In this document: positions 59,601-62,293 of the stretch, piece after piece
How the letters are laid out: each line of letters starts with the position of its first letter
How positions within the stretch are numbered: position 1 is the first letter of the stretch
Assembly (NCBI RefSeq): GCF_007860175.1
Contig: NZ_SJPX01000004.1
Coordinates: 967,781 to 1,031,780 of the forward strand
Source of the DNA: Rubripirellula reticaptiva
GTDB lineage: Bacteria; Planctomycetota; Planctomycetia; Pirellulales; Pirellulaceae
Direction: 5' to 3'
Length of the DNA stretch: 64,000 nucleotides
The notes under the pieces: model-generated
Told to the model about the DNA's origin: nothing
Seen by the model: only the letters and a program-made list of their open reading frames with translations
Database searches by the model: none
Position numbers and translations under genes: made by a program

Positions 59601-62293
59601 AAGACTCCACCCACGCTATTGCCGCTCAGCACGTTTTGATCGGCGGCCAGCGTGCCTCCAATGGTCGAACCTGATCCTGCGACGTAGATTCCCGACCCCG
59701 CATTGGCCTCTGTCGTACCTGCCGTTAGCCCCGTTGCCAGCAAGCTACCGAGGTAGTTTCCAGCGATCGTGTGATCGTCCGAACCGGCAAGAATGTGGAT
59801 GCCATGTCCGACAAAGTCGCGAATGACGAGTCCGCGAATTTCGCTGCCATCGGCGGTCGCGCCGAGGGTCAATCCGCTGGCCGAAAGGTCATTGCCGTCC
59901 AGGATGATGGCGGGGCGACTACTATTCGTCGCGTAGCTGTCATCGGTCGTCGCGTCTAAAATGACGGCATCGGTGATGGTGGGCAATGCGGTGCCGACGT
60001 TGATGGTGTGGACGCCGGTTCCGGGAATGTTGAAGTTGATGGTGTCGAGTGTGCCGGCGGAGGCATTTGATTGCGTGATCGCCCATCGCAAACTACCGAC
60101 ACTGTTGTCGTCGAGCGTGTTGGTGACGGTGAACGTCTGCGGTCCGAGGCCATTGTAATTGTAAAGTCCCGCGACATCGCTGCTGGTTAGCGATCGATTG
60201 TAGACGCGTCCATCATCGATGAATCCATCGAACGCTCGCGTCAGGCTAGTGCCATCATATTTATCGACACCCCAACTGCCGAAGTCGAGGTCCGCGACAT
60301 CATCAAAGAAGGCGTTGGTCGAGGAAGAGCCGGTCGCGTAAGTCACCGATTGTTCCACGCCGTTGACGTACAACCGATTTCCGCTGCTGTCGACCGTGAG
60401 CGTGACGTGTGTCCAAGTGTTCTGTGCGATCAGACCGGCGGAAGTACCTCCATCTAGCAAAACGGTGGTGCCTTCGCGAATGAAGACATCAAACGAACCA
60501 TCGGCATCTGAAAAGATCGCTAGACGCGAATTAGGATCACCGCTGTCAGACAATTCGAAGATAACATCTCGGCTAGCGATATCCTGGTAAATCCACGCCG
60601 ATATCGTCCCCTCGGTCAATCCGTCAAAGTTGGCTGCGACGTGCGGGCTGAAGTCCACATAGTCATTGCTGCCATCCAGGCTCAGCTTTCCGTCACCGAT
60701 CTGATTCGTGCCGCTGGTGGTGTTGATGGTTGCGCCATTGGTCAACGTTCCGTCATATTTGTTGCCGCTGCTGTCGCTGGCGTCCGTATCAAACGTGTTG
60801 TGCAGAATCAGACCCGATGTGATGTCGACTGGGACACTCGCTGCGTATAGATCCGCAGCCTCGGTGGAGGTGAATTGTCTTGCATAAAGCCGCACATCAT
60901 CGACCTGGCCCTCGAAGTCATTGGTGGTTGCCGAGCTGGCACCGATGGTGAGGTTGACGTTGGTGGACAGGTCCAGGGATAGTCCGGAATTGCTTCCGAC
61001 GAGCGTACCGTCGAGGTAGGTTGCGATCGCACCACCGCTGCGAGTCACCGTCGCTTGATGCCATTGAGAATCCGTGACCGATCCGAAGCTGGACGTGCTG
61101 CTGCTGCCGCCAGACTTCTGGTTGAACCGGAGCAGGCCTCCGGCATCGACATACAGCCGATACCCATTGGTCCCTTGGTGGCTGAGCACGGTTTGTTCGC
61201 TACCCGTTGCTGCATCGAGCTTGACCCAAGCTGAAATCGTAAAATCACTGGTTCCAAAGTCAATGCTTGGGTCATCCGCAACGTTGATGAAGTTGTTGTC
61301 ACCCGTCGCGTCACCACTGAAGTCAGCTGCTTGACTGCCGACGACACCGGTTGTCAGATTTTCGCCATTGTCGTAGGTGCCAGTGTTGCTGTTGCTGGAA
61401 GAATCGTTAGCAATGCTAAGGGCGTCGTCATCAAACTCGTATTGGGCGACGAGGTTGCTGGTGATATCCAGCGTGCCACGCCAAGATGCTTGGGCCATGA
61501 AACCGAACGCCACATCCGTTTGCACTTCCCCAACGGTGTATTCCAGGATCCAGTCACCGCCGAGATCCGCATGTCCGGTCACGTCATCACTGGCCGCGAC
61601 GTCGGCTTGGGTGACTAAGGCCAGCATCTCGATCAGGTCCTGGCCTTCGATCGTCGAGGCAAGATCGCATCCGTAGATCAGAATGTCGGCGTTAGAATCC
61701 AGGGAGTGACCCCAAGAGGCAATGTCGCCGGCGTACGACGGCGCCGAGTTCAGGTCCAATCGCGAGTTGCCAAGCTGGATGCCTTCGCCATCGCCGTGCG
61801 AGATCAAGTGGACCGCGTCGACGCCCGACAATTGGCTCAGTGTGTTGGTGATCTGCTGGATTCCGTTGCGATCGGCGTCAAGCGTGATGACCAACCACTG
61901 GGTACCGGCGGAGTCCTTACGTAAATCGCCGAGCAACGTTTCGGCATCATCGACGCCGGCATCAATGAAGACCACTTCGAGCGGCAATGCAGGGTCAAAC
62001 GTCGGCACGTCGGCATATTCGTTGATCGCGCCGATGTCATCGCTATCGGCGTTTTCGGCGTCGGCATCATCGGCTTCGGTGACCTTTTGTGTCGCTGCGA
62101 CAAGTGGCACTGAAGCATCCGAAGTGGTTAGCAGTTGTCCGTCGTCGCCCAACTGATCCAACAGCGCAGCGGACAAGTCGGCTGCGTCGATATCAAGATC
62201 GGCGCCGTCGATTCCTTCGCCGCTAAGCAGTACACGATCTTCAAGAGCGTAGAAGTCAAAATTCCGTTTTCGTCGAGACTTGCTCACTGTCAT
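32684..62293 (-). CDS. giant multidomain cell-surface protein (LEPRxLL-DUF4347-LamG-VCBS-cadherin), about 9,869 residues
   Basis: The start is set at the ATG 62291-62293 (CGGAA upstream), which places the LEPRxLL-type motif ALEDRVLLSG at residues 16-25; the frame is open to 62560. Order by residue: DUF4347 (about 100-275); two LamG (285-715); a right-handed beta-helix of about 800 residues with NYIGTD-like turns; LamG, C-type-lectin-like and cadherin-like modules (1,590-3,280); 145-residue Trp-containing modules; a PKD-like domain; and an NHL-type beta-propeller (5,110-5,385). After these come VCBS, SLTETD and ATEDG arrays (6,280-9,030) and cadherin-like repeats (9,160-9,580). It ends with a Pro/Thr linker, a hydrophobic segment (GLFSIGYVLWALRGG) and an acidic tail. 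There is no Sec signal and no GGxGxD RTX repeats. By eye the only cysteine is Cys209. It is probably an exported adhesin or matrix protein. Confidence 0.93.
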   Translation of the reverse strand: MTVSKSRRKRNFDFYALEDRVLLSGEGIDGADLDIDAADLSAALLDQLGDDGQLLTTSDASVPLVAATQKVTEADDADAENADSDDIGAINEYADVPTFDPALPLEVVFIDAGVDDAETLLGDLRKDSAGTQWLVITLDADRNGIQQITNTLSQLSGVDAVHLISHGDGEGIQLGNSRLDLNSAPSYAGDIASWGHSLDSNADILIYGCDLASTIEGQDLIEMLALVTQADVAASDDVTGHADLGGDWILEYTVGEVQTDVAFGFMAQASWRGTLDITSNLVAQYEFDDDALSIANDSSSNSNTGTYDNGENLTTGVVGSQAADFSGDATGDNNFINVADDPSIDFGTSDFTISAWVKLDAATGSEQTVLSHQGTNGYRLYVDAGGLLRFNQKSGGSSSTSSFGSVTDSQWHQATVTRSGGAIATYLDGTLVGSNSGLSLDLSTNVNLTIGASSATTNDFEGQVDDVRLYARQFTSTEAADLYAASVPVDITSGLILHNTFDTDASDSSGNKYDGTLTNGATINTTSGTNQIGDGKLSLDGSNDYVDFSPHVAANFDGLTEGTISAWIYQDIASRDVIFELSDSGDPNSRLAIFSDADGSFDVFIREGTTVLLDGGTSAGLIAQNTWTHVTLTVDSSGNRLYVNGVEQSVTYATGSSSTNAFFDDVADLDFGSWGVDKYDGTSLTRAFDGFIDDGRVYNRSLTSSDVAGLYNYNGLGPQTFTVTNTLDDNSVGSLRWAITQSNASAGTLDTINFNIPGTGVHTINVGTALPTITDAVILDATTDDSYATNSSRPAIILDGNDLSASGLTLGATADGSEIRGLVIRDFVGHGIHILAGSDDHTIAGNYLGSLLATGLTAGTTEANAGSGIYVAGSGSTIGGTLAADQNVLSGNSVGGVFVTGAGATGNTILGNYVGLDATGNTSLANAYGIFIANGSNNVIGGSTASSRNVISGNANQGIYLDNADNTTVRGNYIGTNAAGTADVNGTAQDSNKSGITITNGSSGVVVGGTTAGTGNLISGNNWNGIEVLGATTINNTIQGNLIGTDSTGLSAIGNSSSGITFWGAGTGNLVGGGISGARNVLSGNTGSGVFVSNATSGVSIQGNYLGLGSDGTTLVGNGWTGVQVAGGSTNTLIGTNADGSNDTNERNVSSGNTYGIYIQDAGTTGTMVYGNYIGTDSTGLLDRGNTTDGVRIENGATANYIGGMGTARRNIIAGNDQDGVQIDGEATDGNFIQNNWIGLGSDGLTVLGNGAIGIFISGGADNTTIGGVGLGNVIVGSNNDGISIAGASSGTLIYGNYIGTDATQTVLAGNNLHGIVFSAGATNNTVGGTAAGQGNVITNYDMTNLGYDGVRVAADASTGNAIIGNSIYQPSGYAGGGLGIDVGSGGVTANDTLDPDSGANNLQNFPVVSSTNVNTAGTIVTVSGSVNTLASLTGVVLHFYATPPAGDPNRREGKKYLGSTTVNTDASGNATFTDVSLNGYSGSVADGELITATATYSNNTSEFSAGSAAITIPDNVAPTLVDDTFEVALGITTTGNVLANDSDSDGGTLSIIDFTDPTTGTITYNDDGTFTIADGNGYYGANQFSYRADDGQTGLSHYYGFNGDVTDSVGGNDAISINGDANFGEGSFGQGIWFDEAGDYALIPDFAYNNEFTVSFDFKVDDNTGTTFQYLYSHGTVATANSLNIYLAEGSHGTYDNQIFTNLQDSNDTVYAQELNFDISGLIGDGKWHNYTLTVGADGARVYLNGVLQASDSTRGGDALDPTTGLYLGGREDLDPDRFYAGGLDSLRIHEEKLDASELADQADMELSTADVVVQPAGTFASSSTDGGLTINGDGGNDTYLVADESPFSGQNEMTIEVEFSADTAATNLTTLFSYADATNQDELFFGIEPDGELVFRTSGGTGTAGNSISTADNLFDGETHTVAVTWENSTGILKFYVDGEELGLGRNSYQNATTIDAGGSVVIGQHQGAPESSFDGNDTFSGTLHNVRLFDHVRSGEQLAASYRTELPHDESGMLAQWSFDNLSAGGVVTESVSGNNLTLKHTAEAGFTASEPTLTFSLDENALDGTVVGTVSGVDAERQAQIASLLAADPDLRYSAETGKFYKVVVGSFDQPVAQANAESTALNTVNGQLVTVRSAAENEFIVSISGSAGGNVWLGATDTTVEGEWRWIEDSAEADLFWSGAVSGSSPDGSYENWFSATQPNDSGGAEDAARLQVDNGQWYDAPATGIGLSYVIEWNADSVLDATDALTYAIQSQTVAGAFTIDSNTGRITVADGTLLDYETNATHSMTVRVTDGDSNFHDEVFTVSLSDLAESNNAPTNLSSGIELNTDGGNDSYLYLTDGRPVLGGLTQLTLEASFQIDSVPTGSIPIIDYQEGGIATEFGVAINPNGSLQIVIADGAPQLTTMNYSQLLDGNQHHLAVSWDNTNGDVHFYIDGEFAESITGVRTGHALYNATITQLVIGQDPDDAGDLYSDKVFSGTIYDVRVWSEIRSEAEISLNYQNKFDGGSLPTGLIANWQMDGFNGSNEVVDVVSGNNLSIGHATGTGFIASTPVEDLHISENATNGSTVGYVIPSDPDVSNDVVNDGLFQEASPPSGGSTSYAASTSFGDWTVGDTTGVVLFNGDNAETPPSGGHVVSLNNAYASISQTLTTEIGKQYQIVFDHAGGFGDGVVDHVTTRVSADGQSQDFTLEKPSGWNFYSNLGWETRSMTFTASDISTELVFQTTNETLKDSGMVAGIRVIEIPAAVTTILNNDPTLQYDAATGKFYRFVNSPDGFDVSLAAATASSLKGVSGQLVTIDSAYENDLIRQFALDSGNNIWIGARDTNNDGNWNWLDGSVESNEQFWTGGSAGSAANGFYAPTFGQSQSAGEDYARMNTDGTWADDTQGSNHAYVIEWDASEVLSSFKFSLTDDAGGRFAIDSSTGEVTVANSSLLDYEANTNHNVTIEVTDAAGNSYSEVMSIAVDDMSEPASLSVPIAQLIGEDLPLTFSAAGGNGIVFESGSLDDPIATVTLSVVNGKLTLATTSGITFLDGSSNNQASLSISGTESDINAALDGLQYVGDQDFYGSDTLTVTSGSASATDASLYARYEFLNGSLTDQSGNGYHGTAGGDPTLTSDAQRGDVLTFDGNDTVSIVGGTAGLGTEVTIAAWVNLDAGQTDAKFISIGDKFYVTLDPSNTSYGMAVSTASFTTNNTNAVNRIAGEGWHHVAATLNDVTNELNLYLDGVLIKNRIYDFGDINWAAGSQNITIGGRSSGAEFVGSLDDVRVYDSELNLSEIVAIMGDRGYVTDDVAITVNALNDAPVLDSSGFLTFSTISEDDSNNSGNTIAEIIASDGVADRITDVDSGAVEGIALFSTSGTNGTWQYNAGSGWTDVGSVSVANSLLLRSTDSLRFVPNGTVGETASIVFAAWDQTTGTAGTKVDTSSFGGTTAFSAQTDSAIITVTDVNDAPVAVDDRAGLSFDGVDDYVNAGSGTELEITGSTLTMEAWVNPAAYNATSGSIVLNREGEYEIGISDTGTLRWAITNTDPGWAWHDTGYVVPLNQWSHLAVSYDNGVVSTYVNGELVEVYNGAGTIGDAHATRDTFRIGSRENSPAGQYFNGQIDDVRIWDVARTQSQIAANLDHAIVPEANLIGYWKFDEGSGTTTADSAGPNTGILVNGGSGSGPVWNDYRTDQNTLLNVSAASGVLSNDIDIDGDALTVSEVDGNPASVGVEITLASGAKLTLDASGSFDYDPNGAFDSLADGTTTTDSFTYTISDGSGGSDTATVVLTITGENDSPTVSTGSLAPVAEDSTNPVGETVSNLFGGSFSDADASASFTGILITNNPQIAGQGTWQYSTDSGANWFNVGTVGTATSIALDVNAMLRFLPAANYNGTPSGLSLHAVDDTYAGGFTSGASKTIFDASVTGGSSPISGTPVTLNTSVTAVNDAPVMSPYAPVYNTNEDAGSFTAPVSAVLGSSVSDVDSGTVEGLALYDWNGNVGTLEYSVNGGSTWSTMGSVNSSDALLLRSNDLIRFTPNGVTGGTMTLSYYGWDQTTGSAGGTADVTVRGGTTAFSSTNDQVTINSADVNDAATISSGFDTFIGDFGGSTTSTTVGKATISSANWIAIDASETYDLSVTAFSGDGAGGNYNSGEIHYLGFFSYDIDGLQINSRHTGKYAGAVDTTLAVDLVAGATEIVLSDATGWYEGTNGGDRSFAWYGYTNSLGETYDDYTYTRNFLQDLWDVNAIDHTTGVITLRTAWTGPTILAGEAVRNMSPTGGTYQYPLGSGIAIDETPSDYSVTIGGGFDSGSTSQTLFRHGTAYVSPLILANFTSTSNQLNVSDFSLEANTGTTVFTENGGPIAITDTDFAINDPDDTFAESVTITLTNGRIGDILNVNETAINALGISVSGIPAGNLVADGSITLTLTSDSANSVTFQDYKDALAEITFDNSSDDPDTSDRTITMVVNDGDADSATETLIVKVHAVDDAPVVSTTPTNATFTEDGLPVNIFTGTSVDAVEAGDQIGSFVVSVAGLADGQDEQLLINSEVISLIDGNTGTTDNAGFNYSVSVSGSVATVTVSRDTPFAASTAAVVIDNTRYQNASESPTGTSRTITLESITEFEQDGVNDTTIVGTQSVITIAAVNDAPQFIGAELITNGDLATGDLTGWTTTGSVYGTSNALSFGDGNVAGPHTASQTISTEAAETYSLTFDYRDGSTTLNQSLQVTVDGSSNLLTTSQIISDVDDTQYVRYTYTFIADSATSTITFTDTSDTAGVSDGTANVDGLVDNISVKQLSGDLHSLSLTEGNAATVLYPTIDLFDAELSADDDFGGMSIYVGRVGGASADDVFSATGLLGTLTEGGNLVYNSSVVGTIHTNSAGVLNFTFASGVDNATANAVLQSIAYQNVSDAPEANYRITINANDGNSSDTQGTGGALFTNAYVTVNMTSVNDNPTTDHGGAYTINEGDALNLDASGSSDVDGDSLTYRWDLDNDGQYDDLVTTNATETVTWSTLVGLGVDDDGVYTIGLQVDDGNGGVVNASTSLTIVNVAPVLSVSGNATAGGGTTYTLTLTDVDPGNDTISTWIVNWGDGSIVTYAGDPASVTHVYSNDAAGLTFDITVSAIDDDGQYFEANMLAPAYGGDYVNEYDGMDGTFVGTFAPSSDGIFGHANTVRMPNGNYLVGGLDSGNILEYQPNGTLIGTFVPASDPNLNNPAGMAFGPDGNLYVADYGAGRIVRFDGTTGAYTDDFVPSGLSSPLGIEFSDDGFLYVAHRGSAGVVRYDATTGVLDATFTVGSISGAEDLTIGPDGNLYVGSTSGVLRVNTATGAITTFIANGTGGLTLAAGVDFGPDGNLYVADQNSNVIRRYDGTTGVYIDDYATGISAPAYMDFTADHRVTITNTNVAPVLSLGPGGGTYFENGVGVFIDAFASITDANGLDFDGGELTTWISNNGESTDRLEVLAEGTGAGQVNVVGNNILIDGVTIGTIAGGTSDADPLVVTFNANADQTDVEKVARRVSFKSVSEDPSTAQRTISMQVTDGDGGTSSVDTRTENVIAVNDAPVLDNSGDLRLPTITEDDVNNAGVTVAQMLASDSGNPISDVDSGSVEGIAITTRNNGRGLWEYSTDGGTNWNSVGTVSESEALLLRATDLIRFAPDGQNGNVTDRTLEFRAWDQTSGTAGTKVDTTTNGGSTAFSTDIESVAITTTDVNDAPVLDNSGTVTLTTQAEDAGPPVGAVGTVITDLVSIGGNVTDVDASPQTGVAITAADTTNGTWWYTTDSGTTWNAVGAVSESSARVLNAASNTRVYFQSDSNYNGTINNAITFRAWDRSVGTNGSLQDASTNGGTTAFSADQETADLTITAVNDDPTNAGSLPSDITVTEDVSSNVDLSAIDLSDVDASSGSLTVKLTTSTGGNLTAAAGTGITIGGNGTGAITLTGTQVNLNAYLNTASNVQYLHSTANLNGNDVDTINVKVNDNGNTGVGGGSDIDFGTVNVDITAVNDSPDLDDSAGVYTLTGINEDQTSSTGDTVASIIASNAGFGITDVDAGAVEGIAIHGISVSNGHWEYSLDGGSNWNSVGAVSTANSLVLRDTDMLRFIPDGENGETSDLTFVAWDRTDGSTAGTKVNTAANGGTTAFSDEIGTARITVTSVNDSPTILDSATVNLASTNEDTASTPTDVDSILTSASWADVDNGAAKGIAITSVTGNGTWQYSTNGTVWTDFGTVSDASALLLSASADVRYMPDTFNGETATFAFVAWDQTTGTASASGSTSYADSTSRGGTTAYSTETANASIVVTDVNDAVIAVADADDATEAGGVNNATAGSDATGNVLDNDIEKDNGDVLNVIGVASGTVASASGNVGTSVSGTYGSLSIASDGSYTYTVDENNANVQALRTSGQTITDTFTYTVEDSGGASSSTQIVLTIHGQNDAPVAVADNSTAIEAGGVGNASAGTDPTGNVLTNDTDVDAGDTKTVVGVVAGTAGSASGNVASSVTGTYGGITINANGSFTYNVDNNNAAVEALRSPSDTLQDVFTYTIQDTDGASSTTQATVTIQGKNDAPIAFDDSITASEAGGTANGTAGTNPSGNVLTNDTDTDSGDTKTVVGVAAGSQASASGSVATGVDGSYGTMTIAGDGSYTFAVDNNNAAVQALRTSGQSLSEVFTYTMQDTAGVKSTAEVTVTITGANDAPVAVANTATAIEASGIYNNISGTDPSGNVLTNDTDVDAGDTKTVVGADFGVQSSTSGNVGSAITGSYGSIVINSNGTYTYTLDNDNATVEALNDGESLSETFTYTVRDTDGLESTTQIVIAIDGRTDLPVAEADMATAVEDGGTANATTGSNPSGNVLDNDVSNNGKTVTGVAVGNTGASTGNVGTTVTGTYGTVVINSDGTYTYTLDNDNPAVEALLTAGDHVTDVFTYTMKDDLDNESYTQLTITVDGQNDDIFAVDDTGTATEAGGLNNAAAGSNATGNVLTNDADVDSGDTKTVTGVAAGSVSSPSGSVGASVTGTYGSIVINNDGSYTYVINENNAAVQALRTTSDTLQEIFSYQAADTAGATSTAEITITIEGSNDTPTAVADIADAYESGGDGNATAGANPTGNVLTNDTDVDAADTKTVVGVASGVQVSASGSVGSNVTGSYGEITINSDGSYTYNVDNNNAAVQALRTSGDTLDDVFTYTFQDTDGLTSTTQITVTVHGANENIVAVADTATAVEASGTANGTAGANPTGNVLDNDTDADAGDTKNVSGVSAGIVGTASGNVGASVSGLYGTINIASNGSYTYTVDNSNAAVQDLLSISDTLTDTFTYTVQDASGAESTTQVTVTIQGADDAPVAFADFGTAYESGGVANANAGSDATGNVLTNDDQVDAGDTWSVTGVAQGVVGSTSGNIGNSFAGTYGSITLAANGSYTYEIDENNAAVQALRTTSDTLSEVFSYTVKDAGGQESTTQITITVRGANDNPVANADSATAVEAGGLNNATAGTNPSGNVLTNDTDVDSGDTKNVSGVVAGVAGSASGNVGSNVSGSYGVINIDASGNYNYTVDNSNAAVQALLTSSDTINDVFTYTTVDASGATSTTQITVTIEGRNDEPVISIEVGDSAASSISETDTTLSTSGTLTVTDVDLSDPVTSAVTGLVVTGNTTGLGSDNTALLAMLSSTGSVLNASQTSGQLTWDFNSGSEVFDYLATGESLTLTYTITVTDSQGAIDTQDVTITINGTNDAPVITDGPDTSSLTETDSGLTDSGTLTISDIDRTDNVTAAVDSVAVTGTGSASVPGTLTNATLKSFLTVTPAAILDGTETTDTLTWNFNSGSEAFDFLADGETLVMTYTVSATDDDGTPLSDTETVTVTITGTNDAPVVSVQLGDSAAESLTETDTTLTTSGTLTVDDSDLSDVVTSSVTGVVASGTTTGLGSNNAALLAMLTSTANVLDATELTDQLTWAFNSASESFDYLATGESLTLTYTITVTDSQGATDTQEVTITINGTNDAPVITDGPDSSSLTETDAGLTDSGTLTISDIDRTDNVTAAVDSVAVTGTGSASVPGTLTNSTIKSFLTVTPTAILDGTETTDTLTWNFNSGSEAFDFLADGETLALTYTVSATDDDGTPLSDTETVTITITGTNDTPDVSVQLGDSAAESLTETDTTLTSSGTLSVSDLDLTDLVTSGVTGVVAGGTTTGLGSDNAALLAMLTSTNNVLDATETSDKLTWNFNSSTESFGHLAVGESLTLTYTITITDSQGATDTQDVVITINGTNDASVVTIEAGDSAADSLTENSVTLTSTGTLTTTDLDLSDTVASTVSGVVASGDTTGLGSNNAALLAMLSSTASVLDNSETVDTLTWNFNSGSEHFDYLSDGESLVLTYTITVTDSQGATDTQDVVITISGANDLPVVSVETGDNAADSISETDTTLTTSGTLTVTDLDLSDTVTSTVSSVVSSGTTTGLASGNAALLAMLTSTATVLDGTETVDQLTWAFNSASESFDYLAVGESLTLTYTITVTDSQGATDTHDVVITINGTNDAPVVTIEVGDSAAEALTETDTTINTSGTLTTTDLDLSDLVSSSVTGVVSSGTTTGLGSNNAALLAMLTSTASVLDGTETVDQLTWAFNSASESFDYLAVGESLTLTYTITVTDSQGATDSQDVVITVNGTNDGPLAQAGTHSATEDGATVNGTLSETDADTSDTHSYALISNTAEGSVTVLANGNYSFDPGADFQDLALGETRDVTFTYEVADNNGATSQANVVITVTGTNDGPVAQAGVNTATEDGAVVNGTLSETDVDTNDVHTYTLISNTAEGSVTVQANGNYSFDPGADFQDLALGETRDVTFTYEVADNNGATSQANGVITVTGTNDGPVAQAGTNTATEDGAVVNGTLSETDADTNDTHTYTLTSNTSEGSVTVQSNGNYSFDPGVDFQDLALGETRDVTFTYEVADNNGATSQANVVITVTGTNDGPVAQAGVNTATEDGAVVNGTLSETDVDTNDTHTYTLISNTAEGSVTVQANGNYSFDPGADFQDLALGETRDVTFVYEVTDNNSATSQATVTITVTGTNDAPVAVLNNGAADEAGGINNATAGTDATGNVLTNDTDVDNGDTKTVSGVVAGTAASATGNVAANVTGMYGSIQISATGDYTYVVNNSNPDVQALRIPTETLTDVFTYTVRDAAGATSTTQVAITIRGANDAPHSITAVFGNLDENSANGTSVGSFTGNDVDATDTLSYSLFDNANGRFSINPTTGEVTVANSNLLDYETATSHDITIRVTDAAGAIYDRTVTINLNDVNEFNVTTPVDSDGGVNSVNENAANGTTVGITALASDADATTNTVTYSLDDNAGGRFAINPTTGVVTVANGSLLDREQASSHDIVVRATSSDLSTSTDTMTIAVNDVNEFSTTATTDIDGAANAIDENVAIGTTVGITASASDADSTNNNISYSLTSNPNGLFQIDINSGVVTTAADIDRELHGASQSITARSTSQDGSWTESVFTIAIGDINEFAVGPIVNNSGFTASINENAASGASAKLTALAIDQDSTDVVTYSLLNDADGRFEIHANSGIVTLIGSVDFESESSHSIVVQATSSDGSTIDQAFTIQVVDINEAPVAYVDNYSVNAGSTLTISSATGVIVNDSDIDGDPLTAYVITPTSNGTLTLLADGRLTYTPNPGFYGSDAFTYLVDDGNLQSDSVEVRITVNAVQAPQGPETPTTPTTPTTDPNPETTETGSPDASGSPLTSPPTVTSPETDTSTKNTVAGDRDQAMNAKLKLQTFERSDQAGTSMIYASVRDSSVSRSSDGHTDFNSTDRPLLQSALQDTIAWINWSDNSSVAEESTGDLLVGNAGTAAGLFSIGYVLWALRGGAFVTAVATSLPSWRIIDPTALLSAYRASEDVADDDLDDILA
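33560..34820 (-). repeat. four cadherin-like repeats of the giant protein
   Basis: Four modules of about 105 residues each carry N-E-N-A-x-G-T-x-V-G openings, a GRFxINPTTGxVTVA strand pair and a D-(V/I)-NE closing motif, the Ca2+-binding signature of cadherin domains. They are diverged from one another. They lie just before the C-terminal linker and should form a calcium-stiffened stalk. Confidence 0.85.
34820..35205 (-). repeat. isolated VCBS-type repeat (11th copy)
   Basis: A single unit of about 129 residues of the same type as the array at 39590-43453 (DEAGGINNATAGTDATGN, VLTNDTDVDNGDTKTV). It is separated from that array by the SLTETD and ATEDG blocks, so the blocks may have been inserted or expanded within a once longer VCBS array. 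Confidence 0.85.
35205..36405 (-). repeat. four ATEDG repeats, 300-bp period with 600-bp higher order
   Basis: Four units of about 100 residues (ATEDGAVVNGTLSETDVDT, SFDPGADFQDLALGETRDVT). They are nearly identical in protein and very similar in DNA. Copies 1 and 3 share base choices that differ from copies 2 and 4 (for example GAAATCGGCG against GAAGTC), giving a dimeric higher-order repeat. They resemble VCBS/cadherin-like beta-sandwich units common in bacterial giant adhesins. Confidence 0.9.
36405..39590 (-). repeat. eight SLTETD repeats, about 397-bp period
   Basis: Eight units of about 132 residues in two subtypes. Subtype A (GDSAAESLTETDTTLTTSGT, ALLAMLTST, SFDYLATGESLTLTYTI) occurs six times. 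Subtype B (SSLTETDSGLTDSGTLTISD, KSFLTVTP) occurs twice. The order in the protein is A-B-A-B-A-A-A-A. The two B units (about 38110-38400 and 38910-39200) are close to identical in DNA, showing a recent duplication of an A-B pair of about 800 bp. Confidence 0.9.
39590..43453 (-). repeat. ten tandem VCBS-type repeats, about 387-bp period
   Basis: Ten units of about 129 residues: E-A-G-G opening, TGNVLTNDTDVDAGDTKTV, GxYGxxxINxDGSYTYxVDN, NNAAVQALRTSxDTL, and a G-x-NDAPV closing linker. These are VCBS repeats, Ig-like beta-sandwiches that often bind Ca2+ and extend adhesins. Sequence similarity is high but lower than in the ATEDG block, so this array is probably older. Confidence 0.9.
46130..46960 (-). 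other. NHL/SMP-30-like beta-propeller domain of the giant protein
   Basis: About six blades of 45-50 residues with the recurrent strand pattern GPDGNLYVADYGAGRIVRF, followed by DGTTGxY. This is the only propeller in the protein and lies between PKD-like and Ig-like modules. NHL propellers mediate protein or ligand binding, and some bind carbohydrate. Confidence 0.8.
53590..56050 (-). other. region with two C-type-lectin-like domains of the giant protein
   Basis: The first lectin-like domain lies at about 55570-56050 and the second at about 53590-54045. Both open with L-x-Y-x-A-x-TGKFY, continue with GQLVT-(V/I)-x-SAxEN, W-(L/I)-GA-x-DTxxxGxWxW, and end with YVIEW. They lack the disulfide cysteines of animal lectins. 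The first has QPND near the usual ligand loop. LamG and cadherin-like modules separate them. Confidence 0.8.
57755..60140 (-). other. right-handed beta-helix region of the giant protein
   Basis: About 795 residues made of short coils with the repeated turn motif G-N-Y-(I/L)-G-T/L-D/G, and blocks such as NVISGNANQGIYLDNADNTT and GIFISGGADNTTIGG. The opening VTNTLDDNSVGSLRWAITQSN is the usual start of such parallel beta-helix domains in bacterial surface proteins. Such helices can bind or cleave polysaccharides, but no catalytic residues were identified. Confidence 0.85.
61470..61990 (-). other. DUF4347 domain of the giant protein
   Basis: Residues about 100-275 read LEVVFIDAGVDDAETLL, then VDAVHLISHGDGEGIQLG with His166, then ADILIYGCDLASTIEGQ with Cys209, ending GGDWILEYTVGEVQTDVAF. 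DUF4347 is typically N-terminal in giant cadherin/VCBS proteins. A hydrophobic strand followed by HG, and a second hydrophobic strand followed by GC, is the arrangement of clan CD cysteine peptidases. Confidence 0.85.

Noticed and set aside
32684-62293. RTX calcium-binding nonapeptide repeats
   Set aside because: GGND strings occur only singly at LamG boundaries; no tandem GGxGxDxUx series was found.
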